A stretch of DNA of 64,000 nucleotides from assembly GCF_019890635.1 (NCBI RefSeq), contig NZ_JAIOAB010000016.1:56366-120365 (forward strand), read 5' to 3'. How positions within the stretch are numbered: the stretch's first letter is position 1; the number at the start of each line of letters is the position of its first letter. The position numbers were made by a program, and so were the translations under genes. Of this stretch, positions 42,234-49,965 are shown piece by piece. Under the pieces are notes generated by a model. It did not search any database, was not told the DNA's origin, and saw only the letters and a list, made by a program, of their open reading frames with translations. Source of the DNA: Streptomyces sennicomposti (GTDB lineage Bacteria; Actinomycetota; Actinomycetes; Streptomycetales; Streptomycetaceae).

Positions 42234-43172
42234 ATGACGACCGTGACGGATGCCGACGCGCTCGCCGGACTGCGCGACGCGCTCGGTCTGCTCAAGGACC
42301 GGGAGCAGGTGGCCGAGCGGCTGCTGGACTCGTCCGCCAAGCACTCCTTCGACCCGGACAAGGAACTGGACTGGGAGGCTCCGTTCGAGGAGGGCAAGTG
42401 GTTCTGGCCTCCCGAGCTGGTGTCGCTGTACGGCACGCCGATGTGGAAGAAAATGAGCGAGGAGCAGCGGCTTCTGCTCTCGCAGCACGAGGCCGCCGCG
42501 CTCGCCTCGCTCGGCATCTGGTTCGAGCTGATCCTGATGCAGCTGCTGGTGCGGCACGTCTACGACAAGGCGGCGACCAGCGCGCACGTCCGGTACGCGC
42601 TGACCGAGATCGAGGACGAGTGCCGGCACTCGAAGATGTTCGCCCGGATGATCATCCGCGGCGGCACTCCCTGGTACCAGGTGTCCCCGATCCATCAGCA
42701 GCTCGGCCGGCTGTTCAAGACGATCTCCACCACGCCCGGGTCCTTCACCGCGACCCTGCTCGGCGAGGAGGTCCTCGACTGGATGCAGCGGCTGACCTTC
42801 CCGGACGAGCGGGTCCAGCCGCTGATCCGCGGGGTCACGCGCATCCACGTCGTGGAGGAGGCGCGGCATGTGCGGTACGCCCGTGAGGAGCTGCGCCGGC
42901 AGATGCTGACCGCTCCGCGGTGGTCGCGGGAGTTCACCCGGGTGACCTCCGGCGAGTTCGCCCGGGTGTTCTCGGTGGCCTTCATCAACCCCGAGGTGTA
43001 CACGAACGTCGGCCTCGACAAGCGGGAGGCCATGGCGCAGGTGAAGGCCAGCGGGCATCGGCGCGAGGTCATGCAGACGGGCGCGAAGCGGCTGACCGAC
43101 TTCCTGGACGACATCGGGGTGCTGCGGGGGGTCGGGCGGCGGATGTGGCGGTCGTCGGGGTTGCTGGCGTAG
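42234..43172 (+). CDS. AurF-family diiron oxygenase
   Basis: 312 residues, the usual size for AurF, which oxidises aryl amines with a diiron centre. Ligand motifs are QHEAAALASLGIWFELILMQ (first helix), EIEDECRHSKMFARM (ExxH), LGEEVLDWMQRL and HVVEEARHVRYAREELRR (second ExxH). Conservation of both E-x-x-H motifs and the extra C-terminal helix (VYTNVGLDKREAM) supports an intact site. The substrate cannot be deduced, and no biosynthetic cluster surrounds it. The downstream TetR gene could regulate it. Confidence 0.85.
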   Translation: MTTVTDADALAGLRDALGLLKDREQVAERLLDSSAKHSFDPDKELDWEAPFEEGKWFWPPELVSLYGTPMWKKMSEEQRLLLSQHEAAALASLGIWFELILMQLLVRHVYDKAATSAHVRYALTEIEDECRHSKMFARMIIRGGTPWYQVSPIHQQLGRLFKTISTTPGSFTATLLGEEVLDWMQRLTFPDERVQPLIRGVTRIHVVEEARHVRYAREELRRQMLTAPRWSREFTRVTSGEFARVFSVAFINPEVYTNVGLDKREAMAQVKASGHRREVMQTGAKRLTDFLDDIGVLRGVGRRMWRSSGLLA

Positions 43173-43218
43173 GGGCGCGGCTGGTCGTGGGCGGGGCGCC
43201 TGGGGTGCGTGGTGGGTC

Positions 43219-43335
43219 GGGGCCGTGGTGGTACGTCCAGCCCGCCGCCCACGGACATACGGCCCGGAGGTTGATTGGTCGACGGAGGAGGGACCGCAGT
43301 ACGCGGCGGGCATATGGACGTACCACCACGGCCCC
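43219..43335. repeat. 117-bp inverted repeat with 30-bp arms
   Basis: A perfect 21-bp arm beginning GGGGCCGTGGTGGTACGTCC (43219-43239) is matched by its complement at 43315-43335. The stem continues with GCCCGCCGC (43240-43248) against GCGGCGGGC (43303-43311) after a 3-nt ATA bulge. The loop is 54 nt. It lies 46 bp after the AurF-like gene and may terminate it, but it is much longer than ordinary terminators. Confidence 0.85.
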
Positions 43336-43416
43336 TTCCGTCGTACGGCGTCTGCGGCCCGGTGGGGGCCGAGGCGCAGGGATGGGCGGCCTGCTTCCGT
43401 CGTACGGCGTCTGCGG
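43335..43416. repeat. 23-bp direct repeat
   Basis: CTTCCGTCGTACGGCGTCTG plus CGG occurs at 43335-43357 and 43394-43416, 59 bp apart. Each copy contains the palindrome CCGTCGTACGG-like core (CGTCGTACG). It lies upstream of the TetR gene, so it could be an operator pair. Confidence 0.7.
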
Positions 43417-43517
43417 GTCGGTGCGCGGGGGCGGGTGAGCGGTTTCCCTGTCCGTGTACGGCGGGTGCGGGGCGGTGGCGGGGACGGGTGGGGTGGGCAG
43501 CGATTACGCTGCCCAGC

Positions 43518-44177
43518 ATGAGCCCTGCCGCATCCACCCCCGCCTATCGACGGCTCAGCGTCGAGGAGCGGCGCGCTCAGCTGCTCGAATCCGCGCTGTC
43601 CCTCTTCGCGCACCGGGCGCCCGAGGAGGTCTCGCTGGACGACGTGGCGGAGGCGGCCGGGGTGTCGCGGCCGCTGGTGTACCGGTACTTCCCCGGCGGC
43701 AAGCAGCAGTTGTACGAGGCCGCGCTGCGCTCGGCGGCGGAGGAGCTGCGCACCTGCTTCGACGAGCCGCACGAGGGGCCGCTGCTCCCCCGGCTCTCCC
43801 GCGCCCTGGACCGTTACCTGGCCTTCGTGGACGGCCACGACGCCGGGTTCACCGCGCTGCTCCAGGGCGGCAGCGTGGTGGAGACGTCCCGTACCAGCGC
43901 CATCGTGGACGGGGTGCGCCGGGCCGCCGCCGAGCACATCCTCAGCCACCTGGAGGTCACCGAGCCGGGTCCGCGGCTGCGGATGACCGTGCGGATGTGG
44001 ATCACGGCGGTGGAGGCGGCCTCGCTGATCTGGCTCGACGAGGACAAGCAGCCGCCGCTGGCGGAGCTGCGGGACTGGCTGGTGGAGCAGTTCGTGGCGG
44101 TGCTGTCGGTGACCGCGAACCGCGATGCGCAGACCGCCGCGCTGGTGGGACGGCTGCTGTCGCCGGCCGATGGCTGA
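43518..44177 (+). CDS. TetR-family transcriptional regulator
   Basis: 219 residues. The N-terminal DNA-binding domain has EERRAQLLESALSLFAHRAP, then VSLDDVAEAAGVSRPLVYRY with FPGGKQQLYEAAL, a textbook TetR helix-turn-helix. The C-terminal ligand-binding domain is helical (SRALDRYLAFVDGHDAGFTA, MWITAVEAASLIWLDEDKQP). The ligand is unknown. The start is the ATG at 43518, where the conserved sequence begins; the frame continues upstream through repeats. Likely targets are itself and the neighbouring AurF-like or diiron genes. Its stop overlaps the next small gene by 8 bp. Confidence 0.92.
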   Translation: MSPAASTPAYRRLSVEERRAQLLESALSLFAHRAPEEVSLDDVAEAAGVSRPLVYRYFPGGKQQLYEAALRSAAEELRTCFDEPHEGPLLPRLSRALDRYLAFVDGHDAGFTALLQGGSVVETSRTSAIVDGVRRAAAEHILSHLEVTEPGPRLRMTVRMWITAVEAASLIWLDEDKQPPLAELRDWLVEQFVAVLSVTANRDAQTAALVGRLLSPADG

Positions 44178-44472
44178 CACTGGGACCGTGAAGAGCGAAG
44201 ACACCCCCTTCGAGGGCGGCCCCATGGACGGGCGGGTGCTGCCCGTGCTGGTGGGACCCACCGGGCACCCCCCGAAGACGTACCGCATCCCGGTCCCGGA
44301 CCCGGCGGGCGGCCCGCCCACGGTGCTCGTCTACCACCGGGTCCCGCGCGCACAGAGCAAGAGGCTCGGGCTGCACCGGGGGTGGAAGTACGAGTACGCC
44401 CCCGAGGGCGAGGGGGACGGCGGCTTGAAGTGGCCATGGTCCCGGAAACGGCCCCGCGGGCAAGCCGGGTGA
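44170..44472 (+). CDS. Small hypothetical protein
   Basis: About 100 residues, overlapping the end of the TetR gene (ATG at 44170; a GTG at 44188 is the alternative start). The sequence has a beta-strand-rich core (GRVLPVLVGPTGHPPKTYRI, TVLVYHRVPRAQSKRLGLHR) and a basic Trp-containing tail (GLKWPWSRKRPRGQ). No membrane segment or known motif is seen. Codon usage is host-like and the overlap suggests cotranscription with TetR. Function unknown. Confidence 0.6.
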   Translation: MADTGTVKSEDTPFEGGPMDGRVLPVLVGPTGHPPKTYRIPVPDPAGGPPTVLVYHRVPRAQSKRLGLHRGWKYEYAPEGEGDGGLKWPWSRKRPRGQAG

Positions 44473-44587
44473 CACGGGCGGGTGAGCATGATGCGCCGTA
44501 CGGAGTACAGCGGGCACACATCGTCGGTTCATACGTCGAATCTCACGGTGTGAGGCGGAGAAGCCGCCCCGCACCGGAGGTGATGAC

Positions 44588-46975
44588 GTGTCAGGAAGGT
44601 TGCCGCGCCTGGTGTGCACGGCGGCGATGGCGGCCCAGGCGGCACTGACCACGGCGTCGGCCGCGGTGCACCCTCCCGTGGCCCAGGCGGCCCCGGCCAC
44701 CGCCCCCGGCCACCCGACTGCGGCGAAGGCGCAGCCGACCGGCCCCGGGGCCACGACCGATCCCCGGCCTGCGGCCGAGCAGCGACCGCCCTCGGGGACT
44801 CGGGCCGGTGCGGGCACTCGGCCGACCGCAGCGGTTCGGTCGGCCGCGGCGGCTCCAGCCGGTGCCACGCCTCCGACCACCATCGGCACTCAAGCCGCCA
44901 CCGGGGCTCAAGCCTCCGCCGGGGCTCAAGCCTCCGCTGGTACTCCGGCCGATGCCGGGACTCCGGCCGATGCCGGGACTCGGGCCGGTGCCGGGACTCG
45001 GGCCGGTGCAGGGACTCGGGCCGGTGCCGGGGCGCGGCCCGCCGCCGGTACTTCGGACCGTGCCGCGCCGCAGGCGGGCGGGCGGCAGGCCGTCGATGGG
45101 AAGCGTCCCGCGATCGGGGCGCGGATCGCGCCCGCGGGGACGCCCGTCCTCGGGCCGGGAAGCGGCCGCGGGACGCAGGACGGCACCTGGCATCCCCCCA
45201 TGACCGCACCGACGCCCACCGCCGGTACTCCGAACCGGGCCGCGTCGCAGGCGGGCGGGCGGCAGGCCGCCGACGGTAAGCACCCCGCGCCGGAAGCACA
45301 GCACGCGCCCGGGAGACCGCCCGTCCTCGGGCCCACGGCTGGGCTCGGGGCCTACGGCGGTGTCTGGCATCCCCCGATGGCGGCGCCGACGGCCCCCGCC
45401 GGGCAGCCCACCGCGTCGCGAACGCAGCCCGCGCCCCGCGCACGGCAGGTCTCCGCCCCGCCCCAAGCCCCCGCCGGGCAGCCACCGACGTCAGGGCCGG
45501 CAGCCGGCGCCGGGCAGGCCGCCGCCTCGGGGACGCGTCCCGCACCCAGGGGAGCGGCCGCCGGGCAACCGCCCACCGCACGGCCGACGGCCACCACCGA
45601 GCAGGCCCCCGCCCCGGAAACTCACCCCACCCCCACCCTCGCGCAACCACCCACGAAACGACCCACGCCCGCCTTCGGACAGCACCCCGCACCGCAGCCG
45701 CCGCAGCCCTCCCCCGCAGGTTCGCCCGCCGCCGGGCGAACCCCCGTGCCGGGAGCGCAGCCCCCGGCACGGGCGGCGGCGCCCGGCGGGCAGTCGCCCC
45801 TGGCCGGGAACCAGCCCGTGGCCCCGGCGGCGGGCGCCTCCGGAGCGCAGCCCACGACCCAGCCACAGCCCACGACCGGCGTGCAGCCCGTTGTCGGAGC
45901 TGCCGGCGGTGGTGGTGCTCAGTCGGCCACCGTGGCCGGACTGCTCGGGCGGCTCGGGCAGTTGTACCGGGAGGCCGAGCAGGCCTCCGAGCGGTATGAC
46001 GCCGCCGGAGTGGCGCTGGAGCGGCAGCGGGCCGAGGTCGCGCGGCTGGACGGGGCGCTCGCGCGGGCGCGCGCCGCGCTGGACGGGAGCCGGGCGGCGG
46101 CCGGGCGGCTGGCCCGGCAGCAGTACCAGGACGGCGGCAGCGGCGAGCTGTCGCCGTACCTGCGGCTGCTGCTGGCCCGCGATCCGCAGCACGCCCTGCA
46201 GCAGGGCCACGTCGTCGGGGAGATCGCGCGCGAGCGGGCCGGGACGGTGGAGCGGCTGACCGGGGACGAGAAGCGTGCCGCCGTCCTCGCCCGGCAGGCG
46301 CACGCCGCGCTCGACGCCCAGCTCGACATCGCCCGGCGGCAGCAGCGGGCCCGGGACGACGTGCGGGCGAGGCTGGCCGCCGTCGAGAAGCTGCTCGCCT
46401 CGCTCAGCAGTCGACAACTCGCCGCGCTCGCCGAGTTCGAGCGGACCGGGATCGTCGAGGCGCAGCGCAGGTTCCTCGCCTCCGGGGTGCTCGGCGCCGG
46501 GCAGCCGCCCACCGCGCAGGGCGAGGAGGCCGTGCGCTACGCGGTGCGGCAGCTCGGCAAGCCGTACCGGTGGGGCGCCGCGGGTCCGCTCGCGTACGAC
46601 TGCTCGGGGCTGACCTCGCAGGCGTGGGCCCGGGCCGGGACGCCGATCCCGCGCACCAGCCAGGAGCAGTGGGCCCGGCTGAAGCGGGTGCCGCTGAGCG
46701 AGCTGCGCCCGGGCGACCTGGTCGTCTACTTCCCCGAGGCCACGCACGTGGCGCTCTACCTCGGCGACGGCATGGTCGTCCAGGCGCCCCGCCCCGGTGC
46801 GGCGGTGAAGGTGTCGCCGCTGGCGGCCAACCCGGTGCTGGGCGCCGTACGGCCCGACCCGGGCGGCACGCCCCTGCGGCGGTATGTGCCGCCGGTGCTC
46901 CCGCGGGGCGCCCTGGACGGGCCGGACGCCGGGTTCTACGCGGCGGAGCCGGCCGCGGCGACCTCGCCGAGGTAG
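44588..46975 (+). CDS. Secreted NlpC/P60 peptidoglycan hydrolase with long Pro/Ala-rich region
   Basis: 795 residues from a GTG with GGAGGTGA upstream. The signal peptide is LPRLVCTAAMAAQAALTTAS (residues 5-24). Residues 35-440 are low-complexity Pro/Ala/Thr/Gly sequence containing repeated AGTRAGAGT and QAGGRQA units. Residues 445-620 form a coiled coil (LYREAEQASERYDAAGVALE and following), typical of actinomycete P60 hydrolases. Residues 640-760 are the NlpC/P60 papain-like domain: catalytic Cys in AYDCSGLTSQAW and His in FPEATHVALYLGDG. It should cleave stem peptides in the wall. The 3' end overlaps the convergent flavoprotein gene by 40 bp. Confidence 0.92.
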   Translation: MSGRLPRLVCTAAMAAQAALTTASAAVHPPVAQAAPATAPGHPTAAKAQPTGPGATTDPRPAAEQRPPSGTRAGAGTRPTAAVRSAAAAPAGATPPTTIGTQAATGAQASAGAQASAGTPADAGTPADAGTRAGAGTRAGAGTRAGAGARPAAGTSDRAAPQAGGRQAVDGKRPAIGARIAPAGTPVLGPGSGRGTQDGTWHPPMTAPTPTAGTPNRAASQAGGRQAADGKHPAPEAQHAPGRPPVLGPTAGLGAYGGVWHPPMAAPTAPAGQPTASRTQPAPRARQVSAPPQAPAGQPPTSGPAAGAGQAAASGTRPAPRGAAAGQPPTARPTATTEQAPAPETHPTPTLAQPPTKRPTPAFGQHPAPQPPQPSPAGSPAAGRTPVPGAQPPARAAAPGGQSPLAGNQPVAPAAGASGAQPTTQPQPTTGVQPVVGAAGGGGAQSATVAGLLGRLGQLYREAEQASERYDAAGVALERQRAEVARLDGALARARAALDGSRAAAGRLARQQYQDGGSGELSPYLRLLLARDPQHALQQGHVVGEIARERAGTVERLTGDEKRAAVLARQAHAALDAQLDIARRQQRARDDVRARLAAVEKLLASLSSRQLAALAEFERTGIVEAQRRFLASGVLGAGQPPTAQGEEAVRYAVRQLGKPYRWGAAGPLAYDCSGLTSQAWARAGTPIPRTSQEQWARLKRVPLSELRPGDLVVYFPEATHVALYLGDGMVVQAPRPGAAVKVSPLAANPVLGAVRPDPGGTPLRRYVPPVLPRGALDGPDAGFYAAEPAAATSPR

Positions 46976-48201
46976 GCCTCGGCCTTGTCCGGCTCGAAGA
47001 AGAAGTTCTCGAAGTCGGCCGGGTCGTTGAAGCCGTTGGCGAACCGGTCGGCGATCGGCTGGAGCTGCCCTGCGGCGCCGAGCAGGTTCAGCACGTGCTC
47101 CGGCGGCGGGGCGAGCATGGCGTTCGTCCACTTGGTGACGTGCTGCGCGGTCTTCCAGTAGCGGTCGAACGTCTGCTGCATCCACTCCTCGTCGAACGGC
47201 TGGTCGCCGTGCTCCAGGATCGAGGCGAGGTAGGCGGCGGCGCACTTGGACGCCGAGTTGGAACCCTGGCCGGTGATCGGGTCGTTGGCGACGACGACGT
47301 CCGCGACGCCGAGGACCAGCCCGCCGCCGGGCAGCCGCCCGATCGGCTTGCGCACGGTCGGGGCGTAGCGGCCGGCGAGGGTGCCGCCGGCGTCCGTCAG
47401 CTCCACCTTGGTGGCCCGCGCGTACTCCCACGGCAGGAAGGTCTTCATCAGGTCGAGGGTCAGGGAAAGGTGCTCGGCCGGGTCCTTGACGCCCTTGAAG
47501 ACGTCGAGCGGGCCGCCGGGTATGCCTTCCCAGAACAGGATGTCGGCCCGGCCGGACAGGGTGTACGTCGGCATGACGAACAGCTCGCCGACGCCGGGCA
47601 CGAGGTTGCAGCGGACCGCGTCGAACTCCGGGTGCTCGGGGCGCGGGCCGAGGCCGTGCACGTACGCGACCGCCAGCGCGCGCTGCGGCTCGCTGTACGG
47701 GGACCGCTCGGCGTCCCGCTCGAACATCGAGACGAGTTCGCCCTTGCCCGCCGAGACGAGGACGAGGTCGTAGGCGCGGGAGAAGTAGTCGAGGTCGCCG
47801 ACGGCCGCGCCGTGCACGACGAGCTGGCCGCCGCGCTGCGCGAACGCCTCCATCCAGCCGGCCATCTTGACCCGCTGGTCGACCGACTGCGCGTACCCGT
47901 CGAGCCGGCCCACCCAGTCGATCGCCCGCTGCGAGGGGCCCGGGTCGAAGGAGCCGGGGGCGGCGACGGAGACGCCGAGCCCCTCGATCTTCGGCGCCTG
48001 GGACTCCCAGAAGTTCAGCTGGAGGTCCCGCTCGTGCTGGAGCGCGGTGTGGAACATGCACTGCGTCGACATGACCCGGCCGGAGCGGATCTCGTCCGCG
48101 GTCCGGTTGGACATCAGGGTGACCTCGTAGCCGTGCGACTGCAGGCCGAGGGCGAGCTGGAGACCGGACTGGCCGGCCCCCACGACGAGTATCTTGCGCA
48201 T
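46936..48201 (-). CDS. StyA-like FAD-dependent monooxygenase (styrene/indole monooxygenase family)
   Basis: 421 residues. The N-terminal dinucleotide-binding motif is ILVVGAGQSGLQLALGLQSH, followed by MSNRTADEIRSGRVMSTQCM, characteristic of the styrene monooxygenase oxygenase subunit. A C-terminal FAD segment is GLVLGVADVVVANDPITGQG. The family uses FADH2 from a separate reductase to epoxidise or hydroxylate aromatics; no StyB-like reductase is adjacent. The ATG at 48201 has GGAGG at good spacing. It lies downstream of cvnD on the same strand (174 bp). In some conservons an oxidoreductase such as a P450 follows, so this may be the conservon-linked enzyme. Confidence 0.85.
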   Translation of the reverse strand: MRKILVVGAGQSGLQLALGLQSHGYEVTLMSNRTADEIRSGRVMSTQCMFHTALQHERDLQLNFWESQAPKIEGLGVSVAAPGSFDPGPSQRAIDWVGRLDGYAQSVDQRVKMAGWMEAFAQRGGQLVVHGAAVGDLDYFSRAYDLVLVSAGKGELVSMFERDAERSPYSEPQRALAVAYVHGLGPRPEHPEFDAVRCNLVPGVGELFVMPTYTLSGRADILFWEGIPGGPLDVFKGVKDPAEHLSLTLDLMKTFLPWEYARATKVELTDAGGTLAGRYAPTVRKPIGRLPGGGLVLGVADVVVANDPITGQGSNSASKCAAAYLASILEHGDQPFDEEWMQQTFDRYWKTAQHVTKWTNAMLAPPPEHVLNLLGAAGQLQPIADRFANGFNDPADFENFFFEPDKAEAYLGEVAAAGSAA

Positions 48202-48375
48202 GCGGTGGTACCTCCTACGGCTTGGGAACGGCGCGCGCGGCGTGCGGACGGGCTCGCGGCCACCCGGGGACGGCTCGCGGGCCCGGGAGTGTCCGGAGCC
48301 CCGGGACGTCCCGGAGCCCCGCACTTCCCGGAGCCCCGGGAGTGCCCGAGGCTCCGGGGCCGGGCTGCCCGGTGA
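48202..48375. other. Gap with GC-rich direct and inverted repeats between cvnD and the flavoprotein gene
   Basis: GGAGCCCCGGGA and related CCCGGAGCCCCG units are repeated several times between 48295 and 48360, with complementary CTCCGGGG. This may attenuate or terminate cvn transcription before the monooxygenase gene. Confidence 0.5.
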
Positions 48376-49023
48376 CTACTCGGGGGTCTCCTCGAGTGCG
48401 TGGCCCACCAGGGCCAGCAGCGTCTCGATGGCCGAGATCCGGCGTCGCGCGTCCATGATCATGACAGGTATGTGCGCGGGGATCGTGAGCGCCTCCCGGA
48501 CGTCCTCCGGCTCGAACAGCTCGCTGCCGTCGAAGTGGTTGACCGCGACGATGTACGGCAGCCCGCAGCTCTCGAAGTAGTCCAGCGCCGGGAAGCAGTC
48601 CTTCAGCCGGCGCGTGTCGGCGAGGACCACCGCGCCGATCGCGCCGCGCACCAGGTCGTCCCACATGAACCAGAACCGCTGCTGGCCGGGCGTCCCGAAC
48701 AGGTACAGCACCAGGTCGTCGTCGAGCGTGATCCGCCCGAAGTCCATGGCGACGGTGGTGGTGACCTTGCCGGGCGTGGCGGTCAGGTCGTCGGTCTCGG
48801 CGCTGGCCTCGGTCATCAGCGCCTCCGTCTGCAGGGGCGTGATCTCCGAGACGGTGGTCACCAGCGTGGTCTTGCCCACGCCGAAGCCGCCGGCCACCAC
48901 TATCTTCGTGGCGATCGGGGCGCGGGTGCGGTCCGTCTGCCAGGGCCGCAGCGTCTCGTCGGTTTCGTCGAGCGGGGAGACGCCGGTCGCGTAGGCGGCG
49001 GCGTCAGAGACGGCGGAGTCCAC
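48376..49023 (-). CDS. cvnD: Conservon small GTP-binding protein (CvnD)
   Basis: 215 residues. P-loop GGFGVGKTTLVTTVSE, then switch-like EASAETDDLTATPGKVTTTV, LFGTPGQQRFWFMWDDLVRG (DxxG-like) and VAVNHFD (NKxD-like) place it in the MglA-related actinobacterial GTPase family. Conservons are four-gene operons in which this GTPase works with a membrane kinase-like protein, a roadblock protein and a DUF742 protein at the membrane. The GTG at 49023 overlaps the cvnC stop by 20 bp. Motifs look intact. Confidence 0.93.
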   Translation of the reverse strand: MDSAVSDAAAYATGVSPLDETDETLRPWQTDRTRAPIATKIVVAGGFGVGKTTLVTTVSEITPLQTEALMTEASAETDDLTATPGKVTTTVAMDFGRITLDDDLVLYLFGTPGQQRFWFMWDDLVRGAIGAVVLADTRRLKDCFPALDYFESCGLPYIVAVNHFDGSELFEPEDVREALTIPAHIPVMIMDARRRISAIETLLALVGHALEETPE

Positions 49024-49465
49024 TCAGCACCCTTTCCAGCAGAGCGCGGTCCGGACGGCCGGTGCCGTGACCGGTTCCGGTTCCGTACACACGGATCTTT
49101 CCCTGGTCCGCGAGGTCGCTCAGGAGCACGCGGACCACACCGAGCGGCATCTTCAGCAGCGCGGCGATCTCGGCCACCGTCCGCATCCGGCGGCACAGTT
49201 CGACGATGGCCCGCATCTCGGGCATCACCCGGGTGGTGAGCGAGCCGTTGCCGAGTTCCCGGCGCTCCTCCCCCGCCTCCAGCGCGGCCGTGCTCGCCAC
49301 GAACGTCTCCACCAGGAGGACGTGGCCGAAGCGGGTGCGGCCGCCGGTCAGCGAGTAGGGGCGGACGCGGGCGGGCCTGCGGTCGCCGCCGCGCACCGGG
49401 AGCTGCTGTTTGGGCGCGTACTGCCGGGGCACGCCGCCCAGCGGACTGCTCATGGCATGGCTCAT
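49004..49465 (-). CDS. cvnC: Conservon DUF742 protein (CvnC)
   Basis: 153 residues. The conserved region runs from RVRPYSLTGGRTRFGHVLLV through AIVELCRRMRTVAEIAALLK and MPLGVVRVLLSDLADQGKIR, a winged-helix-like DUF742 fold. It starts at ATG 49465, whose ATGA overlaps the cvnB stop; an internal ATG four codons later is possible. It probably connects the roadblock protein to the GTPase, as in other conservons. Confidence 0.92.
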   Translation of the reverse strand: MSHAMSSPLGGVPRQYAPKQQLPVRGGDRRPARVRPYSLTGGRTRFGHVLLVETFVASTAALEAGEERRELGNGSLTTRVMPEMRAIVELCRRMRTVAEIAALLKMPLGVVRVLLSDLADQGKIRVYGTGTGHGTGRPDRALLERVLSGLRRL

Positions 49466-49965
49466 CGCAGGCTCCCGGCCGACTCGGACTCCAGTGATTT
49501 CCGCAGCTCGCTGCGGAGTTCGGGGGTCAGGACGTGGCCGGCGCGGCCGACGAAGAGCGCCATGTGGTACGCCACCACGCTCATGTCGCACTCCGCGGAG
49601 CCGTGCACGCCGAGCAGCGAGCCGTCGCTGATCGACATCACGAACAGGCTGCCCTCGTCCATCGCGACCATGGTGTGCTTGACCGCGCCGCCGTCCATCA
49701 GCTTGGCGGCGCCGACGGTCAGGCTGCCGATGCCGGAGACGACGGTGGCGAGGTCGGCGGCGGAGCCGCGCGGGCCGGTCCGGGGCGCTCCGGGCGAGCG
49801 GCGGGCCGCCTCGTTGCGGTCCTGGTCGGAGGAGAGCAGCAGAAGGCCGTCGGAGGAGACCACGGCGACCGATTCGATGCCGGGCACCTCCTCGACGAGG
49901 TTGGTCAGCAGCCAGTGCAGGTTGCGGGCCTCTCGGCTCAGTCCGAAGGTACTGGGAGCGGTCAA
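49462..49965 (-). CDS. cvnB: Conservon roadblock/LC7 protein (CvnB)
   Basis: 167 residues. Roadblock features are LTNLVEEVPGIESVAVVSSD, GLLLLSS, TMVAMDEGSLFVMSISDGSL and a final helix; the family regulates small GTPases, here presumably CvnD. The loop after SSDQDRNEAARRSPG is somewhat long. Start ATG 49965 overlaps the cvnA stop (ATGA), and its own stop overlaps cvnC, showing tight coupling of the operon. Confidence 0.93.
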   Translation of the reverse strand: MTAPSTFGLSREARNLHWLLTNLVEEVPGIESVAVVSSDGLLLLSSDQDRNEAARRSPGAPRTGPRGSAADLATVVSGIGSLTVGAAKLMDGGAVKHTMVAMDEGSLFVMSISDGSLLGVHGSAECDMSVVAYHMALFVGRAGHVLTPELRSELRKSLESESAGSLR

